A stretch of DNA of 64,000 bases, from positions 3,410,501 to 3,474,500 of the forward strand of contig NZ_CP009429.1 of assembly GCF_001314325.1 (NCBI RefSeq), in the 5' to 3' direction. The notes under the pieces are model-generated. The model was given only the letters and a program-made list of their open reading frames with translations. It ran no database searches and was not told the origin of the DNA. A program made the translations under genes and the position numbers. This document shows positions 25,766 through 34,186 of the stretch, one piece after another. The stretch's first letter is position 1. Every line of letters starts with the position of its first letter. This DNA comes from Sphingopyxis macrogoltabida. GTDB lineage: Bacteria; Pseudomonadota; Alphaproteobacteria; Sphingomonadales; Sphingomonadaceae.

Positions 25766-25816
25766 GTTTCAAATCGCACGAATACATGCGCATTAAATAC
25801 ATGATTGGAGCGAGTC

Positions 25817-26215
25817 GTGGACCGGGACAGCCAGATCGATGAAGCGATGCTCGAGCGCCTGATTCCGCGCTTTTACGAGCGCGTGCGGGCCGATGCCGAA
25901 ATCGGCCCGTTGTTCGACGCGGCGGTGCACGACTGGCCCGGCCATCTCGACAAGCTCGTCGCCTTCTGGTCGTCGGTGATGCTGACCAGCGGGCGCTACA
26001 AGGGCAACCCCGTCGCCGAGCACCTCAAACACAAGGCGCAGATCACCCCTGCGATGTTCGACCGCTGGCTCGCGATCTGGGCCGCGACGACCGACGAACT
26101 GACCCCACCTGCCATCGCAACGGCGCTGCAGGCAAAGGCGGGGCGCATCGCCGAAAGCCTGCAACTCGCCCTCTTCTTCCGCCTCGACGACCCGTCGGGC
26201 GGCAAGGCGGGCTGA
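25817..26215 (+). CDS. Truncated hemoglobin, group III type
   Basis: 132 residues from the GTG at 25817, chosen because GGAG lies six bases upstream. The family lines are IPRFYERVRADAEIGPLFDAAV, DWPGHLDKLVAFWSSVMLTSGRYKGNPVAEH and MFDRWLAIWAATTDEL. The conserved His after GNP..EH and the Phe/Trp-rich heme pocket fit group III truncated hemoglobins (Ctb-like), which bind O2/NO and are linked to nitrosative stress. It forms a pair with the next globin and is divergent from an NsrR-like repressor. Confidence 0.88.
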   Translation: MDRDSQIDEAMLERLIPRFYERVRADAEIGPLFDAAVHDWPGHLDKLVAFWSSVMLTSGRYKGNPVAEHLKHKAQITPAMFDRWLAIWAATTDELTPPAIATALQAKAGRIAESLQLALFFRLDDPSGGKAG

Positions 26216-26260
26216 CCGCCCGCAATCCGTCTCCCCTCCCTGAAACAGAAGGATAATGTC

Positions 26261-26710
26261 ATGCGTACCGCTTCCGCCCATGCCATGGAAATCGTCAAGG
26301 CCACCGCACCGGCGCTCGAAAAGCACGGCCTTGCGATCACCACCGCCATGTATGCGCGCTTGTTCCGGAATGCCGAGATCGAGGCGATGTTCGACCGCGC
26401 CGCGCAAGCGAACGGCGAGCAGCCGAAACGGCTCGCGGCGGCGATTCTTGCCTATGCGAAGAATATCGACAAGCTGCAGAACCTCGGCCCCGCGGTATCG
26501 CGCATGGTCGCGCGCCATGTCGAAACGGGGGTGAAGCCCGAACATTATCCCCATGTCGCCAACGCGCTGTTGCCCGCGATCCGCGACGTGCTGGGCGAAG
26601 CGGTCGCGACCGACGAGGTGCTCGCGGCGTGGGGCGAAGCCTATTGGATGCTCGCCGACATCCTGATCGCCGCCGAGGCACAGGCCTATGAGGATGCCGA
26701 AGCGGCGTGA
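26261..26710 (+). CDS. Single-domain bacterial globin (Vgb/flavohemoglobin-globin-like)
   Basis: 149 residues with a full eight-helix globin pattern: MEIVKATAPALEKHGLAITTAMYARLFRNAEIEAMF at the start (A-C helices, CD region with Phe), RLAAAILAYAKNID, then RHVETGVKPEHYPHVANALLPAI, whose His in KPEHYP is the likely proximal heme ligand. There is no flavin reductase domain, so it resembles Vitreoscilla hemoglobin or a stand-alone NO-dioxygenase globin. It follows the truncated hemoglobin by 45 bp with AAACAGAAGGATAA in front, so both are probably one NsrR-controlled transcript. Confidence 0.9.
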   Translation: MRTASAHAMEIVKATAPALEKHGLAITTAMYARLFRNAEIEAMFDRAAQANGEQPKRLAAAILAYAKNIDKLQNLGPAVSRMVARHVETGVKPEHYPHVANALLPAIRDVLGEAVATDEVLAAWGEAYWMLADILIAAEAQAYEDAEAA

Positions 26711-26743
26711 TGGTTTTCGACCGGTTGCGGTCGTTTCCACCAT

Positions 26744-26816
26744 CGTCATCCCGGACTTGATCCGGGGTCCATGACGTCGGCGCTGCAGTGGATCCCGGAT
26801 CAAGTCCGGGATGACG
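26744..26816. repeat. REP-like inverted repeat element (copy 1)
   Basis: A ~23-base arm reading GTCATCCCGGACTTGATCC.. is followed 25 bases later by its near-perfect inverse complement ending ..AAGTCCGGGATGAC. Translated, this family gives the 'VIPDLIRDP / IKSGMT' strings common in alphaproteobacterial genomes. A second copy is at 61976-62053. Confidence 0.85.
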
Positions 26817-26915
26817 AATACGGGTGGAGCAACGTCCCTCCCCACCCCGACGCCGCCATACAAAAGGCCCGCCGGCGCGTGCGCCAGCGGGCCTCGATGT
26901 CCGCCGGTCGGCCGC

Positions 26916-27248
26916 TTATTCGGCGCGCGCCGGGATATCCTGGACCAGCGTGTGGAGTTCGCCGGCTTCCCACATTTCCATCATGATGTCGGAGCCGCCA
27001 ACGAATTCGCCCTTTACATAAAGCTGCGGGATCGTCGGCCAGTCGGAAAATTCCTTGATCCCCTGCCGGATTTCCATGTCCTGCAGCACGTCGACGCTGT
27101 CATATTCGACGCCAAGCCGGTCGAGCATCGCGATCGCGCGCGAGGAAAAACCGCATTGCGGGAACAGCGGCGTGCCCTTCATGAACAGCAGGACGGGATG
27201 ATCGGCGACCAGCTTGGCGATGCGGTCGTGGGTCGTGGGGTCGGTCAT
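26916..27248 (-). CDS. grxD: Monothiol glutaredoxin (Grx4/GrxD family)
   Basis: 110 residues with the CGFS active site (Cys32 in PLFPQCGFSSRA) and the glutathione-binding segments WPTIPQLYVKGEFVGGSDI. CGFS glutaredoxins carry [2Fe-2S] clusters with glutathione and partner BolA proteins in Fe-S delivery and iron sensing. The gene directly follows a BolA gene on the same strand (51 bp apart), which supports the pairing. Confidence 0.95.
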   Translation of the reverse strand: MTDPTTHDRIAKLVADHPVLLFMKGTPLFPQCGFSSRAIAMLDRLGVEYDSVDVLQDMEIRQGIKEFSDWPTIPQLYVKGEFVGGSDIMMEMWEAGELHTLVQDIPARAE

Positions 27249-27299
27249 GTCGTGTCTCCGGTCCGGCGCGTAAAACTGCGCCGCAAAAATCCATGCCCC

Positions 27300-27533
27300 C
27301 TATGAAGGAACGGCGGTCGTCAATTGCAAGGCATGAAGTTCGCCGCCCATCCGCCCGCCGAGCGCGGCATAGACCGCCTTGTGCTGGGCGACGCGGGACA
27401 TGCCGCGAAACGATTCGCTGACGACATGCGCGGCATAATGGTCGTTGTCGCCCGCGAGATCGCGAATCGTCACCTCGGCATCGGGGAACGCCGCCGCGAT
27501 CATCGCCCGCAGATCATCTTCGCGCATGCCCAT
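27300..27533 (-). CDS. BolA family protein
   Basis: 77 residues from the ATG at 27533 (a second ATG at 27527). The compact BolA fold is evident: IAAAFPDAEVTIRDLAGDNDHYAAHVVS, then FRGMSRVAQHKAVYAALGGRMGGELHAL, with the FxGxxxVxRHR-like segment here FRGMSRVAQHK and a C-terminal HALQL. These proteins form [2Fe-2S] heterocomplexes with CGFS glutaredoxins, whose gene is next. It is four bases downstream of the zeta-subunit gene, so the three form an operon. Confidence 0.93.
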   Translation of the reverse strand: MGMREDDLRAMIAAAFPDAEVTIRDLAGDNDHYAAHVVSESFRGMSRVAQHKAVYAALGGRMGGELHALQLTTAVPS

Positions 27534-27537
27534 GATA

Positions 27538-27864
27538 TCAGCCCTGGCTGTCCATGAACTGGCGCCGTGCCTCTGCAGTCTTGTCGTTGAGAACGCTGCG
27601 AATCTCGGCATCGCTGATCTCGACACTCGCCGCGGTCAGGTCGCCCGCCAGCTTGCGGATGACGTCCTCGTCGCCCGCTTCCTCGAAATCGGCCTGGACC
27701 ACCGCCTTGGCATAGGCGTCGGTTTCCTCGGGGGTCAGCCCCATCCGCTCGGCCGCCCATTCGCCGACGAGCCGGTTGCGACGCGCGGTAATGCGGAACT
27801 GCACTTCCTGGTCGCGGGCGAATTTCGTTTCGAAAGCCCGTTCACGATCGTCGAATGCGCTCAT
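27538..27864 (-). CDS. DUF1476 / F1-ATPase zeta subunit (ATPase inhibitor)
   Basis: 108 residues from the ATG at 27864 with a GAGG(A)-like site upstream. The sequence begins with the family hallmark FDDRERAFETKFARDQEVQFRI and continues RRNRLVGEWAAERMGLT. In Paracoccus this family is the zeta subunit that blocks ATP hydrolysis by F1 through its N-terminal helix; it is restricted to alphaproteobacteria. First gene of the zeta-BolA-glutaredoxin operon, divergent from the CHAT gene. Confidence 0.95.
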   Translation of the reverse strand: MSAFDDRERAFETKFARDQEVQFRITARRNRLVGEWAAERMGLTPEETDAYAKAVVQADFEEAGDEDVIRKLAGDLTAASVEISDAEIRSVLNDKTAEARRQFMDSQG

Positions 27865-28075
27865 CTTGTCCTCTTTGCAAAAATCTGCCGGTCCGTTGCA
27901 GATAGGTTGCGCGCCCCGGCGAAGCAAGCCGCCTGTGCCGCAGATCACTTCCCTTTTTGATGCGAAGGGGTTAGGGTCCGCCGCACACGGGAATGGGTCG
28001 CACCGCAGCGTTGAAAGACTGCGCCTTGCCGTAATCGTCGGCGGGCGCCCAGGCTTGTGTTTGGGGGATTGCGTA

Positions 28076-31000
28076 ATGACGGCTCGACGCCCGGCTCTTC
28101 GGCCGTATTTTCTGGCGGCGCTGGCGATGCTGGCGAGCACCTCGACCGGTGCCGCACAGGCACAGGGCGGCGATCCCACGCTTCGCGACAGTTTTTCGAT
28201 CGGCGATCAGGGCGGCTCGCTGTGCGAAGTGCAGTCGACGGTGCGCGACAGCGTGATCAAGGGCATGTTCGACCGCGCTTGGATGATCGTCTGCCGCGAT
28301 GCGAGCCAGCCGGTCGGCTATGTCCGCACGCTGCGTTCGACCCCCGGCGAGGCGCTGGCACGGATCGAGGCGGGCCGCGCGGGAACCATCGTCTGCGCCG
28401 CCGGCGGCGCCTGCACGGTCAAGGACAGCGACGTCGCATGGGCGACGCGTATCGAAGCCGACGGTAACACCAGCTACAGCGTCGAGGGCTTCGCCGCCTA
28501 TGGCGATGCGCTGAACCTTGCGCTCCAGTCGGTGCGCGAACGCCGGGTCGTGCCGGGTGTAATCAAGGTGGCGACGACCTCGGTCGGCGGCAACGACGGC
28601 TTCGCGCGCACGCTCGCCGGCACAATCGACGTCGACCGGGCGCTGGCCGAAGGCTATCGCCGCAACCACAGCGGCGACTATGCCGAGGCGGCCGAATTTT
28701 TCGAGGCGCTGTCGCGCCGCGCGATCGAGGAACAGGCGGCCGCCGACCTCGACCCCACCGAATTCACGCTCAACCGCGCGCTCCAGAAATCGAATCTCGG
28801 CGAATTTGCCGAGGCCGAACGCCTGTTCGGCGAGGTCGAGGCGATCCCGACCAGCGACGCCGTGCAGCTTCGCCTGCGCCGCAATTTCCGCGCGATCCAC
28901 GCGCTGAACCAGCGCGATTACGATGGCGCCGCGGCGCTGCTGCAGGCGCCGATCCCGCCGCTCGCCAATGCGGTGAGCGTCAACGGCGATGCGGTCACGC
29001 TGACGCCCGAAATCGTTGCCGGGGTCAACAGCGGCGCGAACGCCCGCGCGATCCGCCAGACCTCCGACCGCGAACGGCTGACCCCGGCCGAACGCGCTCA
29101 GATCATCGACGCACAGGCGGTCCACCTGCTCGGCACCGTCGAACGGCTGCGCGGCAATCCGGCGGCGGCGAAGGCGGCGCAGATCAAGGGGCTCGCCGAT
29201 GCGATTGCCGTCCGCGAAGGACGCGTCACCTCGATCGTCCGCCTGCGGTCGCAGATGCTCGGCGAACTCGCGCTCGCCGAAGAGGCGGAGGGCGATATCG
29301 CCGGCGCCGATGCGCGCTTCCTCGAATCGATCAACGCGCTGGCGGTCGAATATCCCGAAACCAACGCGCTCGCTTCGGCGCGCGCGCGCTACGCCGCCTT
29401 CCTGACCCGCCACGGACAGGACGACAAGGCGCTGGGCATCTACCGCGAGGTCGTCGCGGCGCTTGCGGGATCGCAGCGCTCGACCACCGGCATGGCGAAC
29501 ATGATGGCGCCCTATTACCGGCTGCTCGCGGCGCGCAGCGCCTCCGACCCGGCGGCGATCGGCGATTTCTTCGTCGCCAGCCAGTTGCAGGTGCGCCCGG
29601 GCGTTGCCGACACGCAAGCGGTGCTAGCCCGCGAACTGTCGGCGGGTAGCAGCGAGGGGTCGCGGCTATTCCGCCAGGCGACGACATTGAACCGCGACAT
29701 CGAACGCGCCCGGATCGAGGATGCGCGGCTGGCGCAGATGCCGGTCACCCCGGAAATCAACGCGCTGCGCGCCGACCTCAAGACCCAGCTCGACAATCTC
29801 GGCTTCCAGCAGGCTGAGACGGTCGTCGCCCTCTCCGCCTTCCCGCAATATCGCGTCGTTGCGCCGGGCAAGCTCGACCTTCCCGAACTGCAGCAGGTGC
29901 TGCGCCCCGACGAAGCCTATCTCAAGATGCTCGTCGTCGGCGACGCGGTCTATGCGATGCTGATCGAACAGGGCGGCGCGCAGCTCTGGCGATCGGACAT
30001 CGGCGCGGGCGACCTGGAGACCGCTGTCGACACGATCCGCGCGTCGATTTCGGTGGTCGAGAACGGCCGCCGCGTCACCTATCCGTTCGACGCCGCCGCG
30101 GCACGCAAGCTCTATACCGGGTTATTCAGCCCCGCCGCGGAGCGCCTGCCGGCCATCGCCCACCTGATCTTCGAACCCGACGGCGCAATGCTGCGCCTGC
30201 CGATCAACCTGCTGGTCACCGCCGACACCGGGCTGGCCGATTACGAACGGCGGCTTGCCGATCCCGAGGCCGATGCCTTCGACATGCGCCAGATCGCGTG
30301 GCTCGGCCGCTCGACGCGCCCGAGCACCGCCGTCTCGGCGCTCGCCTTTCGCAACGCGCGCCAGTCGGCGCCATCGGCGGCGGCGAACCAATATTTCGGG
30401 CTCGGCCAGAATCTGCCGGTCGCCGGCACGCTGCCTTCGCTCGGCTCGCGCGGCGCCGCAGGCGGCACCGATGCCGATTGCCAATGGGACATCGCGCAGT
30501 GGAGCCGGCCGATCTCGGCCGACGAACTCGTCACGGCGCGCAGCGCGATGGGCCGCGATTCCGCAACGCTGCTGACCGGCGGCGCCTTTACCGATACGGC
30601 GGTCAAGGCGCGCGCCGATCTTGCCGACTACCGGATCATCCATTTCGCGACGCACGGCCTCGTGACCGCGCCGCGCGCCGCTTGCCCGGCGCGGCCCGCG
30701 CTGGTTACCTCGTTCGGCGACAGCAGTTCGGACGGGCTTTTGACCTTTCAGGAAATCTACGACCTCAAGATCGATGCCGACCTCGTCATCCTGTCGGCCT
30801 GCGACACGGCGGGCGCCGCCTCGGTCAGCGCGACGCGCGAGGCGGGCGTCGCGAGCGGCGGCGGCAACGCGCTCGACGGACTGGTGCGCAGCTTCATCGG
30901 CGCCGGCGGCCGCTCGGTCATCGCGAGCCACTGGCCCGCGCCCGACGATTTCGACGCGACCAAGCGGCTGATCGGCGGCCTGTTCGGGACCCAGCGCGGG

Positions 31001-31177
31001 ACCAGCGTCGCCGACGCGATGTGGGCGACGCAAGCGCGGCTGATGAACGAGAAGCAGACCTCGCATCCCTATTATTGGGCCGGTTTCGCGATCATCGGCG
31101 ACGGCGGCCAGCCGCTGCTCCACGATACGGTGAACACGGCACAGAGTGGAGAGGCAGCCGGCCGCGCGGCTCGCTGA
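28076..31177 (+). CDS. Exported TPR-CHAT protein (caspase-like peptidase fold)
   Basis: 1,033 residues from the ATG at 28076 (GGGGGA upstream). An N-terminal signal peptide (PYFLAALAMLASTSTGAAQAQ) predicts export. Residues ~190-620 contain helical TPR-like repeats (YRRNHSGDYAEAAEFFEALSR, FTLNRALQKSNLGEFAEAERLFGEV, ARYAAFLTRHGQDDKALGIYREV). The C-terminal CHAT domain (~720-1020) has the expected His/Cys dyad: His860 in HFATHGL and Cys909 in LVILSACDTAG, then GRSVIASHWPAPD and HPYYWAGFAIIGDGG. CHAT domains are caspase-related; many are peptidases activated by partners. It is four bases upstream of a sensor cyclase gene and near a two-partner secretion pair. Confidence 0.92.
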   Translation: MTARRPALRPYFLAALAMLASTSTGAAQAQGGDPTLRDSFSIGDQGGSLCEVQSTVRDSVIKGMFDRAWMIVCRDASQPVGYVRTLRSTPGEALARIEAGRAGTIVCAAGGACTVKDSDVAWATRIEADGNTSYSVEGFAAYGDALNLALQSVRERRVVPGVIKVATTSVGGNDGFARTLAGTIDVDRALAEGYRRNHSGDYAEAAEFFEALSRRAIEEQAAADLDPTEFTLNRALQKSNLGEFAEAERLFGEVEAIPTSDAVQLRLRRNFRAIHALNQRDYDGAAALLQAPIPPLANAVSVNGDAVTLTPEIVAGVNSGANARAIRQTSDRERLTPAERAQIIDAQAVHLLGTVERLRGNPAAAKAAQIKGLADAIAVREGRVTSIVRLRSQMLGELALAEEAEGDIAGADARFLESINALAVEYPETNALASARARYAAFLTRHGQDDKALGIYREVVAALAGSQRSTTGMANMMAPYYRLLAARSASDPAAIGDFFVASQLQVRPGVADTQAVLARELSAGSSEGSRLFRQATTLNRDIERARIEDARLAQMPVTPEINALRADLKTQLDNLGFQQAETVVALSAFPQYRVVAPGKLDLPELQQVLRPDEAYLKMLVVGDAVYAMLIEQGGAQLWRSDIGAGDLETAVDTIRASISVVENGRRVTYPFDAAAARKLYTGLFSPAAERLPAIAHLIFEPDGAMLRLPINLLVTADTGLADYERRLADPEADAFDMRQIAWLGRSTRPSTAVSALAFRNARQSAPSAAANQYFGLGQNLPVAGTLPSLGSRGAAGGTDADCQWDIAQWSRPISADELVTARSAMGRDSATLLTGGAFTDTAVKARADLADYRIIHFATHGLVTAPRAACPARPALVTSFGDSSSDGLLTFQEIYDLKIDADLVILSACDTAGAASVSATREAGVASGGGNALDGLVRSFIGAGGRSVIASHWPAPDDFDATKRLIGGLFGTQRGTSVADAMWATQARLMNEKQTSHPYYWAGFAIIGDGGQPLLHDTVNTAQSGEAAGRAAR

Positions 31178-31181
31178 GACG

Positions 31182-33266
31182 ATGGCGACGACCGTAACCG
31201 CACCCGCGTCCGAAATCGCGGCGCCGGCCGACCGGCCGGCTGCGGTGCCGCTGCGCAAGCGCGTCCGCCAGCTCGTGCGGCAACTCGGCCCGTGGCGGAT
31301 GGTCGTGCTCGGCCTGTTCCTGCTCGCTGCGGTCCTGATCGCCCGGTCGAGCTGGCAGATGCCGCTGATCAACGCCGCCGAACGCGCGCTTTACGACGCG
31401 CGCGCGACCGCGATGGCGCCGCATGTCGGACAGGACAAGCGCATCGTCATGATCACCTATAATGACGAGACTTTGTTCAACACGGGCATCCGTTCGCCGC
31501 TCGACCGGACCCTGCTCGCCAACGCGCTCGGCAATCTCGATCAGATGGGCGCAAAGGCGATCGGCATCGATATATTGTTCGATTCGCCGCGCCCCGACGA
31601 CGACCTGTTGAAAACGCAGCTCCGCGCGATGAAGACGCCGACCTGGCTCGCCTATGTCGAGCAGGAGAGCAACCCCAACACCATCTTCTATGAACAGCAA
31701 AAGTTCCTTGAGGCGTGGCATACCGACGTACGGACGGCGAAGACACGGCCGACGAGCGTGTTGTTCCGCACCGACGACGACAGCGTGATCCGAAAGTGGC
31801 CCGACCGGCCGAAGAAGCTGCCGCCGCTGATGGCCAACGCGCTCGCCCCGGTCGATGCGGCGCACGCCAATTATCAGGGCAATATCCGCTACCTGCTTCC
31901 CGCCCGCGCCGCCGAAGGGCAGGAAGAACCGGTGTTCGCGAACATCCCGATCGACGCCTTTGCGGTGCCGATGGACGCCGAAACGCGCGCCGGCTTCGCC
32001 GATCTGGTCAAGGACCGCTATGTCCTGATCGGCGGCGACATCATCGATACCGATCAGTTCAACACCCCGCTCAGCCGCTTCATCAATCCGCTGACCGGCC
32101 AACACGAAACGATGATCGGGCTGGAGGTGCACGCGCTGATGCTGGCGCAGCAGCTCGATGGAGCGTGGGCGACGCCGCTGTCGTCGCCGATGCTGTGGGC
32201 GCTCGCCATCCTTGTCGTGCTCGCCGGCGGGCTGACCAGCCTGATCGACATGCGGCCGCGCTGGGTCGTCCTCGCCTTCCTCGCGCAGATGGCCTTTTTC
32301 ATCGTCGCGCCCTTCTGGCTGCAACGGCAAGGGTTCGACACCACCACCCTCCCCGCCTTCGGCTGGGCGCTCGGCTGGCTGTTCGGCTATGCCGCGGTCG
32401 GTACGGCGGCGCGCACCGTCGGATCGCGCCAGCGTGCCTTTGCACAGTCGGCGCTCGGCAAATATCTGCCCGCCGACGTCGCGGCGCAGATCATGCGCGA
32501 CCCCGACCAGCTGTCGCTGCACGGCGAACGGCGCAACATCTTCTGTATCTTCACCGACCTCGAAGGCTTCACCAAATTGAGCCATGCGACGACGCCGGAA
32601 ACGGTCGCGCGCCTGCTCAACGCCTATCTCGACCGCCTGTCGGACATCGTACTCGACCATGGTGGCACGATCGACAAGTTCGTCGGCGACGCGATCGTCG
32701 CCTTTTGGGGCGCGCCGCTCAGCCGTCCCGACGACGGGACACGCGCCGCCGCCGCAGCGCTCGCCATGTATGAAGCAGGCGAGCAGTTCCGTATCGATCT
32801 CGCCGAAGGCGTGCCACCGCTGGGAATGACGCGCGTCGGTCTTCACGTCGGCGACGCGATCGTCGGCAATTTCGGTGGCGAGGGACGTATCCAGTACACC
32901 GCGCTCGGCGACAGCATGAACACCGCCTCGCGGCTCGAGGCCGCGAACAAGAGCCTGAAGACGGGGGTGCTGATTTCGGCCGAGGCTGCGGCACGGTCGG
33001 GCCGCGACGATCTGGTGCCGATGGGGCGCGTCACGCTGCGCGGCCGCGCCCAACCGGTCGACACCTTTACCCCGCGCCCCGATCTGGCACCCGAACGGCG
33101 CGCGCGCATCGCCGCGCTTGTTGCCGCGCACGCGGCGGGCGATAAAAGCGCTTATGTGACCTGTGCCACAGCATTGGCGAAAGAAGAGGATCAGGATGCA
33201 TCCGTCCTGTTCCTGATCGAACGCCTGAACGAGACCGAAAAAGGAGAAAGCTATGTCCTTTCCTGA
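31182..33266 (+). CDS. CHASE2 sensor adenylate cyclase (class III)
   Basis: 694 residues from the ATG at 31182; a GTG at 31146 lies inside the CHAT gene. One N-terminal helix (~40-58), an extracytoplasmic CHASE2 sensor domain (YNDETLFNTGIRSPLDRTLLAN, GAKAIGIDILFDSPRPDDD), three helices (~335-415), then a cytoplasmic class III cyclase. Metal-binding Asp459 (FTDLEGFT) and Asp503 (KFVGDAIVAFWGAP), Lys499 and Thr573 (QYTALGDSMNTASR) for adenine selection, Asn580 and Arg584 for transition-state contacts are all present. This Lys/Thr pair is the class IIIb pattern, so cAMP is the expected product. The gene overlaps the next gene by 14 bp. Confidence 0.94.
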   Translation: MATTVTAPASEIAAPADRPAAVPLRKRVRQLVRQLGPWRMVVLGLFLLAAVLIARSSWQMPLINAAERALYDARATAMAPHVGQDKRIVMITYNDETLFNTGIRSPLDRTLLANALGNLDQMGAKAIGIDILFDSPRPDDDLLKTQLRAMKTPTWLAYVEQESNPNTIFYEQQKFLEAWHTDVRTAKTRPTSVLFRTDDDSVIRKWPDRPKKLPPLMANALAPVDAAHANYQGNIRYLLPARAAEGQEEPVFANIPIDAFAVPMDAETRAGFADLVKDRYVLIGGDIIDTDQFNTPLSRFINPLTGQHETMIGLEVHALMLAQQLDGAWATPLSSPMLWALAILVVLAGGLTSLIDMRPRWVVLAFLAQMAFFIVAPFWLQRQGFDTTTLPAFGWALGWLFGYAAVGTAARTVGSRQRAFAQSALGKYLPADVAAQIMRDPDQLSLHGERRNIFCIFTDLEGFTKLSHATTPETVARLLNAYLDRLSDIVLDHGGTIDKFVGDAIVAFWGAPLSRPDDGTRAAAAALAMYEAGEQFRIDLAEGVPPLGMTRVGLHVGDAIVGNFGGEGRIQYTALGDSMNTASRLEAANKSLKTGVLISAEAAARSGRDDLVPMGRVTLRGRAQPVDTFTPRPDLAPERRARIAALVAAHAAGDKSAYVTCATALAKEEDQDASVLFLIERLNETEKGESYVLS

Positions 33267-34011
33267 CCTGCCGATGCGCCGCCTGGGGATGGCCGCCGCC
33301 GCGATCATGGCGGTCGCGGTTGCCGGCACCGCTGCCGCCCAGTCGATGGTCGTCCGCTCGACCGGTCCGTCGGCCAGCAAATATCCGACCGGGACGAAAT
33401 TGAAGTCGACCGACAAGGTGACGCTCGTCAACGGCGACAAGGTCGTGCTGATACAAGCGGGCAAGACCCGCACCCTGTCGGGTCCGGGGACCTTCGGCGC
33501 GACCGGCACCGTGCAGGTCAGCCAGTCGATGGGAACGACGGTGACGCGGATGATCGCCAAGAGCCCGACGATGCGCTCGCGCGGCGGGGCGACGCGCGGC
33601 GACAACATCGTCGCCACCGATACACGCGCGCCCAACCTCTGGTATCTCGACTATCGCGAAGGCGGCACTTTCTGCGTCGCCGATCCCGCGACCCTGCTGC
33701 TCTGGCGCCCGACCATGGATACCGAAGAGCTGCTGACGATCGAGCAGGCAGGCAAGATCGAAAAGGTCGCGCTCGTCAACGGCGCCAATTTCCGCAAATG
33801 GCCGACCGACGTCATGCCCGTCCAATATGGTGTTGAATATCGCCTGTCGGGTGCGGGGCTGCCGACTCCGGTGCGGGTGCGCTTTGCGCAAGTGGACAGC
33901 GTTCCCGACACCGTCGAGGGATCGGTCGATATGCTGGTCGCCAAGGGCTGCTCGCCGCAACTCAACCGGCTGGTCGACGCAATGTCCGAATCGGAGACCG
34001 CAGGGGGCTGA
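33253..34011 (+). CDS. Exported protein of unknown function in the CHAT/TPS cluster
   Basis: 252 residues. AAGGAGAAAG precedes the ATG at 33253, which lies inside the end of the cyclase gene. The signal peptide is clear (LGMAAAAIMAVAVAGTAAAQ). The mature part starts with a beta-rich region STGPSASKYPTGTKLKS, VTLVNGDKVVLIQAGKTRTLSGPGTFG, reminiscent of FecR-like/SH3-like periplasmic domains, then an alpha/beta half ending with a predicted TPVRVRFAQVD strand. I cannot name a family. Its overlap with the cyclase and position before TpsB suggest a periplasmic partner of one of them. Confidence 0.8.
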   Translation: MSFPDLPMRRLGMAAAAIMAVAVAGTAAAQSMVVRSTGPSASKYPTGTKLKSTDKVTLVNGDKVVLIQAGKTRTLSGPGTFGATGTVQVSQSMGTTVTRMIAKSPTMRSRGGATRGDNIVATDTRAPNLWYLDYREGGTFCVADPATLLLWRPTMDTEELLTIEQAGKIEKVALVNGANFRKWPTDVMPVQYGVEYRLSGAGLPTPVRVRFAQVDSVPDTVEGSVDMLVAKGCSPQLNRLVDAMSESETAGG

Positions 34012-34186
34012 GCCATCGTGCCCATTGAACGGACGGAGGGCATCTGATACCAGTCGAACAAGCCGCCGGGTTGAGCGGTAAGTCCTTTCCTTGGGTCGAT
34101 AAATTCGCGCTGCCGCCTGTGCGGCAGGGCATCTGAATTGGCACGTCGCGAGCGATCGCGCGGGCGTTCGTACACAAGGGGTGGTG

